Assembly: GCA_964482205.1 (NCBI GenBank)
Contig: CAYZWI010000003.1
Coordinates: 248,001-312,000, forward strand
DNA length: 64,000 bases
Direction: 5' to 3'
From: JAZDGX01 sp964482205
Lineage (GTDB): Bacteria > Eisenbacteria > RBG-16-71-46 > CAIMUX01 > WJJG01
Shown here: piece by piece, positions 39,917 through 47,587 of the stretch
How the letters are laid out: every line of letters begins with the position of its first letter
Position numbering within the stretch: position 1 is the stretch's first letter
Translations under genes and position numbers: made by a program
Notes under the pieces: generated by a model
Database searches by the model: none
What the model saw: the letters and a program-made list of their open reading frames with translations, nothing else
What the model was told of the DNA's origin: nothing

Positions 39917-41629
39917 TCAACCGGCCTTGCGCAAGACGGCGCTTCTCGGCAGGGCACCCGGATCGAGCGACAGAATGCTCTGCTGCAGAAGCTGGATCGC
40001 GTAGACGGCGTTGTGCACGCCGCGGCTGTGATCGAATTCGACGAAGAAGAGGTTGTAGCCTGCCTTGCGCTGCTCGACGGTGGTGTTGTTTGCGTTGCCC
40101 ACGGCGGCAGGGAAAGTGCCGCCCGCGAGTCCATCCTCGAGCGCCTGCCGGTCAGCCAGCGAATCGGCCGGAGTGGCGGCGATGATCGTCTGCTCGAGCA
40201 TCGCGATCAGGCCTTCCACTTCTTTCTGCACCGCCTCGATCGATCCGTCCGCGTCGTAATCGGCCTTCGCGATGATGCCTTCGGTGGAGTCGATCGGGCC
40301 GTGGCACGGGGCGCACGCTTGCACGGTCGGAGTGAACTCGTGCCCGGTGTACGCCTGCGCCCCTTCCGCGAAGGGCACCTGGTGATTGTGGCAGCTCACG
40401 CAGCCATCCTGGATGAGCACATGATTGCTGGTCGCGAAAGGGAAGCCGGGCGCGACGCCCTCGTAGGCATTCGTGCCCGCCAGCATGTCCCCTTGGTTCG
40501 AATGGTGCGGCCCGAAATTCGCGTTGCCGTTCGCGATTTGCGTGTCGATGTTGCCCGGCGCCCGCCGGCCATTGTGGCAGGCGATGCACAACCGTCCCGC
40601 GCCGATCGCCGGATGCAGCCCGCCCGGGAGGGCGACATCGTTCACCGCCGCGCGCAGGTTGCTGGGATTCGCATTGCCGTGCGGCTCGTGGCAGACCACG
40701 CAGGTGATGCGCATTGAATCGGTCGGAGCGGCGGTGTTCGCATATCCGGCCGGATCGTCGAGATAGTCCATCGCATAAAGACCGTTGTGGCACTTGAAGC
40801 ACTGGCTGTTGCCGCCCTGCATGGCGGGATACGCGATGAGCGCGCTGCCGTGCAGGGAGCGAGCCCATTCGGTGTAGGTCGGGTGGTGTTCGCCTTCGTG
40901 GCATTGTTTGCACAACTCGGCGCTCCGGTCGCTGGGGAGCTTCGACATCCCGCCGTCCGGATGCGCGCTTCCGGGCCCGTGGCAGTTCTCGCACTGCACC
41001 CCTTCGAGGAAGGAGACGGCCCGCTCGTCGTAGCCGCCATTGTCGAGATCCGCCTGCTCGATCAGGCCATTCGTCCCCACCGTGTGGCAACCGACGCAGT
41101 AGGCGTTGTCGTGCATGCCGATGTCGCGCAGGGTCTCGAACGCCCCCGCATGTCCGGACGCGGCCCAGGCATGGTAGTAGTCTTCCTCATCCTCCTCGCC
41201 GTCGCCGCCATGACAGAGCGCGCAATAGGCCGCTCCCCGATAGAACGGATCGTCCGCGGGAACATAGGCGCCGACGCCCACATCGCGCGCGGCGAAACCG
41301 GAGTTCCTTCCGTCGGTGATCATCACCGCAAGGCTGTACAAACCCGGATCCTCCGGCGCGACCCAAATCGTGCTCTCCGCGTCCGCGTTCACGAAGCGGC
41401 CGCCGGTCGCGTTCCAGCGGAAGGTGAAGGGCCCGGCGAGGTGCGTGTCGAGGACGGCTTTCACGGCGGCGCGCCCTCCGGTGTCGAGACCGGCGGGAGT
41501 CGCGACCAGGCTCACGCCGATCGCCGGCTCGGGCGTCACGACCTTCGTTTCCTCATCGCCGCATCCGGGACCGGCCATCGCGACCAGAGCCAGCACCGCG
41601 CCCATCCAGGCGAAGTTGCGCACCAGCAT
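39917..41629 (-). CDS. nonahaem lipoprotein cytochrome c with N-terminal Ig-like domain
   Basis: About 570 aa. Lipoprotein signal ending GPGC (Cys23), then an Ig/PKD-like domain (about 35-130) and nine CxxCH sites: CALCH, CVGCH, CENCH, CKQCH, CFKCH, CVVCH, CIACH, CVSCH and CAPCH. The last ~130 residues have no haem and resemble the helical C-terminus of other multihaem proteins (AGYNLFFVEFDHSRGVHN). A lipid anchor plus an Ig-like domain fits a cell-surface or outer-membrane carrier. AGGAGG before the ATG. Second in the operon, 43 bases after the membrane fusion gene. Confidence 0.88.
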   Translation of the reverse strand: MLVRNFAWMGAVLALVAMAGPGCGDEETKVVTPEPAIGVSLVATPAGLDTGGRAAVKAVLDTHLAGPFTFRWNATGGRFVNADAESTIWVAPEDPGLYSLAVMITDGRNSGFAARDVGVGAYVPADDPFYRGAAYCALCHGGDGEEDEEDYYHAWAASGHAGAFETLRDIGMHDNAYCVGCHTVGTNGLIEQADLDNGGYDERAVSFLEGVQCENCHGPGSAHPDGGMSKLPSDRSAELCKQCHEGEHHPTYTEWARSLHGSALIAYPAMQGGNSQCFKCHNGLYAMDYLDDPAGYANTAAPTDSMRITCVVCHEPHGNANPSNLRAAVNDVALPGGLHPAIGAGRLCIACHNGRRAPGNIDTQIANGNANFGPHHSNQGDMLAGTNAYEGVAPGFPFATSNHVLIQDGCVSCHNHQVPFAEGAQAYTGHEFTPTVQACAPCHGPIDSTEGIIAKADYDADGSIEAVQKEVEGLIAMLEQTIIAATPADSLADRQALEDGLAGGTFPAAVGNANNTTVEQRKAGYNLFFVEFDHSRGVHNAVYAIQLLQQSILSLDPGALPRSAVLRKAG

Positions 41630-41672
41630 GGCTATCCTCCTCGTCCGACTCGCCCTTCCTTGGGCCTGTCAG

Positions 41673-43823
41673 CTATCTTCTTTCGCCCTCACTCTTGTCT
41701 TTGGCCTCGCCGCCGTTCACATCTTCGCGCTCGCCTTTGGCTTCGCTTCCGTTCTCGTCCCCGCGCTCGGCGCCGGCCTCGCTTTCATTCTCGTCCTCGC
41801 CCTCGCGGTCAGCGTCGCTGCCGCCCTCATCCTCACGCGCGGCTGTCGGTTCCTCCGATGGTTCCCCTGCCTCCGCCTCGCTGACGGAAGGTTGCGGCGC
41901 GTGGACGACCGCGGCCTCCTCGTTCGACACGCTCTCGGCCGCCTCGTGCTCGATCTCGAACATGCGCTTGGGCATCGTGCCTGTGATCCACGAGGGATTC
42001 ATCGGGTAGACGCGCGGGCTGAAGACCGTCGCGTAGAAATGCCAGATCAGGATCGCAAGAAACGCGAGCCACGCCTCGTAGTAGTGGATGACGAGCATGA
42101 CCTCCAGAATTCCCTTCGAGAAGATCCGCACGATCGCGTTGTCGAACCAGAGAAAGAGCCCGGTGATGGTCATCACCACCGTTCCCCAGACGAGCGCCCA
42201 GTACTCCGCCTTTTCCACATAGGTGAAGCGTCCCATCACCGGATGGCTCGCGCTCCGTCTGAGGTTGTAGCGAATCATGAGCGCGAAGTCCGAGAAATCG
42301 CTGCGGCGCGGCCACATGTCGCGCAGGAAGGCCTTGCCCCGCCGGGTGAAGAGGAAGACGAGATGCCAGAGCGCTCCCCCGATCAGCAGGACCGCGGCGA
42401 CGCGATGGATGATGCCGCGTGTGGTATACCCGCCTTCGTGGCCGAAGAGCAAGGTCGTCCACCAGGCGTTGTGAAAACGCAGCGAGAAGCCGGTGATCAC
42501 GAGCGCCGTGAAGGCGACCGCGAGAAGCGCGTGCTGGATCACCTCATCGAGATCCATCCGGCGCACTTGCGGCTCTTTCATCACATTGTGAATCTGCCGG
42601 AACAGGTCGATCAGCCAATGGAGCGTCATCGCTCCGATGATTCCCACGATGGCGATGATGTAGAAGAGCTGGAAGAAGCGCGGCCATCCGCTGTAGAGCC
42701 CGGTCGTCTGCGCGTGAATGGGCGTGTTCGCGATGCTCGGCGAGATCTTCGGATGGCAAGCGCCGCAGGTGTTGACGAGGTTCTCCGGATGCACCGAAGA
42801 GGCGGGATCGGAGGCGGGCAGGATGCGATGCGCCTCGTGGCAGGAAGCGCAGTTGGCCACCGTGCGGTCGCCCGCCTGGCTCTTCAAGCCGTGATACGAA
42901 TCGATGAAGGTCTGCAGGCGTCCGGTCGGCAGATCGTACTTTTCGTTCAAGGCGGCCGACTCGTGACACGGCGCGCAGGTCGCTTCCGCCAGCCGGTAAG
43001 GGCTGACGGCCGAGCGCGGATCGGACACCGGAAGGATGCCGTGCTCTCCGTGGCATTGCGTGCAGATGGGCGCGTCGGTCTCGCCGTCGGCGGTCAATTG
43101 CCCGTGGATGCCTTCCCAGTATTCGCTCTCGATCGTCGTATGGCAGCGGCCGCAAGTATGCGGAATGTTGAAATGGTTGATCGTCGAGCGCGAATCGCCG
43201 GGCGGCAGGATCATGTGCGCATCGGCATCGGTCGCGTGGCAATCGTTGCAGGTGGCCGCCTGCTGCTTGCCTTCCGCCGTCGCCTGCCCGTGAACGCTCA
43301 AACGGTACAGCCGCACAGGGTGCTTGAACTTGATCCGCAAGTCGGCGATCAGCGCGGAATCTTCGTGGCAGCGGCCGCAGGTCGAAGGGAGATGGAGCGA
43401 GTGCACGGGCGATGACGGGTCGCTCGCGGCGAGGATTCTGTGCGACCCATGGCAATCGGCGCATTCCGGCACTTGGCGCGATTCGCCGACCTTGCCCTTG
43501 CCGTGCTGGCGGTACATCTCGGTGACATCGCCGTGGCAGTTCGCGCACGCCGGAGCGGGAAGCGAGTCGGCATGGGGCAGCTCGACGATGCCGGCGTGGC
43601 AGTCGAGACATCCAAATCCCGCGTGAACGCCGGCCTTCAGGCTGTCGGGAATCGCGCCCCACGGCCCGCTGGACGCGTCGTGGCATGAAAGGCAATCGTC
43701 GTCGGAGAGCGTTGGGGGTTCGAGCGAAGCTTCCTGCGCATCGGAGAGAAAAGCAAAGGCGGCGCAAGCGAATCCGAACAGAAGCAGAAAGACGATCTTC
43801 CTCGAGAAGACCAGATCTCTCAC
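41673..43823 (-). CDS. CbcL-like fusion: 11-haem cytochrome c plus cytochrome b membrane domain
   Basis: About 716 aa. After a signal/anchor helix, residues ~40-380 hold 11 CxxCH motifs (CLSCH, CLDCH, CANCH, CADCH, CGRCH, CNDCH, CGRCH, CTQCH, CAPCH, CASCH, CGACH). Residues ~390-620 carry membrane helices with His residues of a FdnI/HydC-type dihaem cytochrome b (LHWLIDLFRQIH, IQHALLAVAF, HRVAAVLL, IHYYEAWLAF). The last ~75 residues are an acidic Glu/Asp/Gly tail of unknown role. The layout matches CbcL of Geobacter, a quinol oxidase of extracellular respiration that has fewer haems. GTG 43823 has GGGAGGG upstream. First gene of the operon. Confidence 0.88.
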   Translation of the reverse strand: MRDLVFSRKIVFLLLFGFACAAFAFLSDAQEASLEPPTLSDDDCLSCHDASSGPWGAIPDSLKAGVHAGFGCLDCHAGIVELPHADSLPAPACANCHGDVTEMYRQHGKGKVGESRQVPECADCHGSHRILAASDPSSPVHSLHLPSTCGRCHEDSALIADLRIKFKHPVRLYRLSVHGQATAEGKQQAATCNDCHATDADAHMILPPGDSRSTINHFNIPHTCGRCHTTIESEYWEGIHGQLTADGETDAPICTQCHGEHGILPVSDPRSAVSPYRLAEATCAPCHESAALNEKYDLPTGRLQTFIDSYHGLKSQAGDRTVANCASCHEAHRILPASDPASSVHPENLVNTCGACHPKISPSIANTPIHAQTTGLYSGWPRFFQLFYIIAIVGIIGAMTLHWLIDLFRQIHNVMKEPQVRRMDLDEVIQHALLAVAFTALVITGFSLRFHNAWWTTLLFGHEGGYTTRGIIHRVAAVLLIGGALWHLVFLFTRRGKAFLRDMWPRRSDFSDFALMIRYNLRRSASHPVMGRFTYVEKAEYWALVWGTVVMTITGLFLWFDNAIVRIFSKGILEVMLVIHYYEAWLAFLAILIWHFYATVFSPRVYPMNPSWITGTMPKRMFEIEHEAAESVSNEEAAVVHAPQPSVSEAEAGEPSEEPTAAREDEGGSDADREGEDENESEAGAERGDENGSEAKGEREDVNGGEAKDKSEGERR

Positions 43824-43925
43824 GGGTTCCCTCCCCGCCCGGTCGGATCGCGTTCACGAAACGCGATCCGCATCTCCTCCCTCATCGGCGAGCAGCCGGC
43901 CGTCCCGTCCATGCCGGCACCTGAT

Positions 43926-43940
43926 GTGCGATGAACGCAC
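43926..43940. repeat. small inverted repeat upstream of the multihaem operon
   Basis: GTGCG and CGCAC separated by five bases, about 100 bases upstream of the operon's first codon, in a 297-base gap. Size and place suit a regulator site, but it is short and may be chance. No clear -35/-10 pair was found in the gap. Confidence 0.3.
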
Positions 43941-44120
43941 AACAATCGTTTGACGGGCGAATAGTGGCAGGTCCCCGACTGTGACGGAACGGGTTTTTGC
44001 GCATTCCGGACAGATATTGCGAGGCAGGAGCGCATTGCACCCATGCTCGCTCGGAGCGTGAATGAGTTGGAGATGCAGCCAGGTTGCGGGCGCATGCACG
44101 TGTGCGGCGCAGCGAAATCC

Positions 44121-46007
44121 CTATCGGCGGAGCACGATCGCCCGAGCGGCCGTGGCCCCATCCGCCGTCAAGCGGACCCAGTACACGCCGCTCGCCACCG
44201 GCGAACCCTGCGCGGCGGTTCCCTGCCAAACGACTTCGTGCTCACCGGGCTCGCAAGGCCCCTGCCACAACTCGGCCACCTTGCGGCCCTCGATGTCATG
44301 GACCGCAAGCTCGACCTCGGTCCTGTGGTCGAGCGTGAAGCGGATGCGGGACGAGTGCCGGAAGGGATTCGAGGACGCGACCGTCAAAACGAGGCGCGGT
44401 TCACGCGGTTCGCCCGGGCAGATTCCTTGGGGGTCGTACACGAGGTCGAATGTCAGCAGATCGCTGGACGCGTGGGACGCGTGCGCATTGACATCCGAAA
44501 AGGCGAAGGCATCGTAATCGAACGCGGGCAGATTGTAGCCGAGCCCGAGCGCTGTGTGCGTCCAGAGAAGGAGCTCGCCGGCGGCAGGAGCCGGGGGCGC
44601 TTGCGCGGGGAGCGCGGGCAGGGTGAATCGAAAGCGGTCTCCCGGAGCCATCAATTCCCAATACGTGACCGTTTGCGCCGTATCGCCGATGCTTGCCGTG
44701 CACAAGTGGACCGGCGGGCTGCCCGCTCCGGGATTCGTCACATCGTTCCAGGTGAAGACGCCGCCCGCACAAGCGGGATCGAGGAGGTGAAAGAAGCTCG
44801 ACAGCGTGGTCGTGTAGGCGGGCGGATGCGGCCCGCGATCGGCAACCACGAGGGCGTCGTTGGTTGCGGTCATGTCGACCATCGCGAGAGCCATGTACCC
44901 GGTGTTCGCGAATTCTCCCACCGCCGGCGTCGTGCAAAGCGAAACCGATCCCGCGCACGCTCCGCCGTCTGCGCAGGAGAACGACCGCAATCCCATGGGC
45001 GCGAGCCGGCCCAGGCCCTCGAGATGATCGAGATCTCCCGCCGACAGACACACGGTCGTGCTTCCCGCGGGAACATTGGCCAAATTCATCGCCACCGTGT
45101 CCGTCAAGTCGGGATCCACGAGGAGATCCGCGGCACTGGTCGGCCCGGTCACCGTAATGTCGCGGACATCGATCTCTCGCCAGCTCGTGGCGTTCAGGAT
45201 CGCGTTCCAATCGCCGCCTTCGAGCAACACGCTCGTCGCAACCCGACCGGACATCGCGGTCAAGGTGTACACGCCTGGGGCGAGATATATGTAGTAATGG
45301 TCCTTCACGATCTCGAGCAGGGTTTCCCATTGCTGCGGCACATAGATGTTCGATGGCACGACCATCTGCTGATTCAGAACATTCAGGGTCTCCGGACGTG
45401 CGACTTTCATGCCGGTGTCGATCGAGTTGATGCCATTGCCCCGGGCCGTGGGAATCACGATGGCGAAGTCGAAATAGCCGTCTCCCAAGTGGAACATGCC
45501 GTTGTTGACGTCGATGCCGTCCACCTGGTCGCCCACCTGGTGCTCCGGCGTGGAAGATTCGAGGGGACGCAGCGGAAGGACGAGCTCGCGAGCGTCCACG
45601 CCGACGATGGTGAAATAGCGATAGCCGGCCGCGCCGGCGGTCACATCGACCGGGCCCGTGAAGCCGGAAGAGACGAAGGTCGCGAGGCCGTCCGCGCCGG
45701 TCATCATCCAATTGTTCGCGAAGGGCCTGCCGGGCCTGGGCCCCACCATGACGAACGCATTCGGCAAGGGATCGGAAGTCCCCGCCTGCACGACGCGCAC
45801 GGTGATGGATCCCGCGATCGGCCCGCCGCCGGTGCCGCCCAGAGGATCGGTCAAGCGCAGCGGTGTCTGCTCGGCCATCGCGGTTGGCACGATGAAGCCG
45901 CACGGCGGTGCGATCACCAGGCAGTTGAGAGCCAGGCAGACGGCCGTGAGTCCGAAGAGGAAGACGAGACGCTTCGCTCGGGCATGAGATGTGCGGGTAC
46001 GATGCAT
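44121..46007 (-). CDS. secreted protein with C-terminal sorting module, function unknown
   Basis: About 628 aa. Signal peptide about 1-45. A carboxypeptidase-regulatory-like region follows (ITVRVVQAGTSDPLPNAFVM, typical of a transthyretin-type fold), then a long unrecognised domain with paired Cys. The last ~90 residues are a FlgD-like sandwich: SSNPFRHSSRIRFTL, VHDIEGRKVAELW, then SPVASGVYWVRL...IVLRR. This suggests export through a type IX-like route. Start ATG 46007 follows AGGAG; the frame's upstream part overlaps the flavoprotein gene and is not coding. Confidence 0.82.
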   Translation of the reverse strand: MHRTRTSHARAKRLVFLFGLTAVCLALNCLVIAPPCGFIVPTAMAEQTPLRLTDPLGGTGGGPIAGSITVRVVQAGTSDPLPNAFVMVGPRPGRPFANNWMMTGADGLATFVSSGFTGPVDVTAGAAGYRYFTIVGVDARELVLPLRPLESSTPEHQVGDQVDGIDVNNGMFHLGDGYFDFAIVIPTARGNGINSIDTGMKVARPETLNVLNQQMVVPSNIYVPQQWETLLEIVKDHYYIYLAPGVYTLTAMSGRVATSVLLEGGDWNAILNATSWREIDVRDITVTGPTSAADLLVDPDLTDTVAMNLANVPAGSTTVCLSAGDLDHLEGLGRLAPMGLRSFSCADGGACAGSVSLCTTPAVGEFANTGYMALAMVDMTATNDALVVADRGPHPPAYTTTLSSFFHLLDPACAGGVFTWNDVTNPGAGSPPVHLCTASIGDTAQTVTYWELMAPGDRFRFTLPALPAQAPPAPAAGELLLWTHTALGLGYNLPAFDYDAFAFSDVNAHASHASSDLLTFDLVYDPQGICPGEPREPRLVLTVASSNPFRHSSRIRFTLDHRTEVELAVHDIEGRKVAELWQGPCEPGEHEVVWQGTAAQGSPVASGVYWVRLTADGATAARAIVLRR

Positions 46008-46089
46008 GACACTCTCCTCGACGGGCGTCCACGACGCCCCCAGAGCCTGGCCGGATGCGGACAGGAGCTGATGTTCGCACCACACTATA

Positions 46090-47370
46090 TCAAAGAAAGG
46101 ATGCGCGCGCACGCGAAGTCGTGACCGCCGCGGCTGCGGCCTCTCCCGCGAGGCGTCCCGTCGAAAAAGCGGCTTGCAGGTTGTATCCCCCCGTATCGGC
46201 ATCGAGGTCGAGCATTTCCCCGCAGAAGTGCAGCCCCTTCACCTTTCGCGACGCGAGCGTGCGCGGATCCACTTCGCGAAGATCCACGCCGCCCGCGGTC
46301 ACGATCGCTTCCGCGAGCGGCCGATGACCGTCGACCGTCAGGCGCACATCCTTCAGCCAGGCGCGCAGCCGGCGGCGCTGCGCAAGGGTGATCTGATGGC
46401 AGGGAGCGTCGAGCGCAAGCCCCGTCGCGTCCGCGCAGACGGGAATCATTTTGCGAGGCAGCAGCGTGGCGAGCAGAGCCTGCGCCCGCTTTCGGGCGAG
46501 CGTCTCGATTTCGCGCAGCAATCGTTTCTCGAGCGCTTTCTCGTCGAGCGCGGGCTTGAGATCGATAGCCAGATCCACGCTCTTCCCCGACGCGAGCGCC
46601 TCTACCGCGCGGCCGCTCAGGGTGAGCACGACCGGGCCCGAGACGCCGAAATGCGTGAAGAGCAGCTCGCCGAATTCCTGCGCGCGACGGCGCCCGTCGA
46701 CGACGAGCGCGACGGAGACATTGCGCAGGCTCAGCCCTTGCATGCGCTGGGCCGCATCTCCCGCGGTCGTCAGCGGCACGAGGGCGGGCCGAATGGGAAC
46801 GATCGTATGTCCCGCCGACGACGCCAATCGATATCCATCCCCGCTCGAGCCGGTGCCGGGATACGACGCGCCTCCGGTCGCGAGAATGACCGCGCCCGCC
46901 TCCATTTCCAGCGCAGCGCCAGCACATGCGATGCCGGTCACGCGACCGCCGGAAATGACGAGCTCGCTCACCGGCACGCGAGTGCGAAGGATCGCCCCTC
47001 TGGATATCGCCCATCGCTCGAGGGCCGCGGCCACATCTCCGGCCGACTCGCTGGCGGGAAACACTCGCCCTCCCCGCTCGGTCACCGTCGGCACTCCGAG
47101 TTCGGAAAGAAACTCCGTGAGGTCGTCGGTGAAGAATCGGGCGAACGCCTGGCGCAGAAAATCTCCCCGGCGTCCGAAATGCGAGAGAAATTCCGGCAGG
47201 GCCGCGATGTTGGTCAGATTGCAGCGTCCCTTCCCCGTGATGCGCAACTTGCGCGCGGGACGCTCCATCTTCTCGAGCACGATCGTGCGTGCGCCGCATT
47301 CGGCCGCCCGCCCAGCCGCCATCAGGCCGGAGGCTCCTCCTCCCACGACGATGACCGGGCCGCGCTCCAT
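46090..47370 (-). CDS. HI0933/YhiN-family FAD flavoprotein
   Basis: About 426 aa. N-terminal FAD dinucleotide-binding motif VIVVGGGASGLMAAG, then the family's GKGRCNLTN, ILATGGASYPGTGSSGDGY, and a closing HFCGEMLDLDADTGGYNLQA. Members are predicted oxidoreductases, often called aminoacetone oxidase-like; the reaction is not established. Start at ATG 47370 is favoured since GAGGGA lies just upstream; ATG 47382 is possible. Its stop is 83 bases from the next gene's start. Confidence 0.88.
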   Translation of the reverse strand: MERGPVIVVGGGASGLMAAGRAAECGARTIVLEKMERPARKLRITGKGRCNLTNIAALPEFLSHFGRRGDFLRQAFARFFTDDLTEFLSELGVPTVTERGGRVFPASESAGDVAAALERWAISRGAILRTRVPVSELVISGGRVTGIACAGAALEMEAGAVILATGGASYPGTGSSGDGYRLASSAGHTIVPIRPALVPLTTAGDAAQRMQGLSLRNVSVALVVDGRRRAQEFGELLFTHFGVSGPVVLTLSGRAVEALASGKSVDLAIDLKPALDEKALEKRLLREIETLARKRAQALLATLLPRKMIPVCADATGLALDAPCHQITLAQRRRLRAWLKDVRLTVDGHRPLAEAIVTAGGVDLREVDPRTLASRKVKGLHFCGEMLDLDADTGGYNLQAAFSTGRLAGEAAAAAVTTSRARASFL

Positions 47371-47587
47371 GCCGTCCCTCATCCGCCTTTCGCACATGCC
47401 ATGCGTGCCAGGATTGCGGCGCCTACTCTGAGGCGCCCTCGCTCTCTCTTCAAGGGTTGTGGGGTGAAGATTCGGCGAAGGTTCAGCAAGCCGGCGGATG
47501 CGGGCGCAGCATTCCTCGAACCGGGCCTCGGAGCTGACGGCCACGCGGGCGACCAGACAGCCGCCCGCTCAGACAAGCGAGAGCCGG

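Noticed and set aside
37863..43415. Long plus-strand frames opposite the multihaem operon
   Set aside because: The minus strand carries regular CxxCH motifs, signal peptides and coupled starts; the plus-strand frames are Arg-rich shadows.
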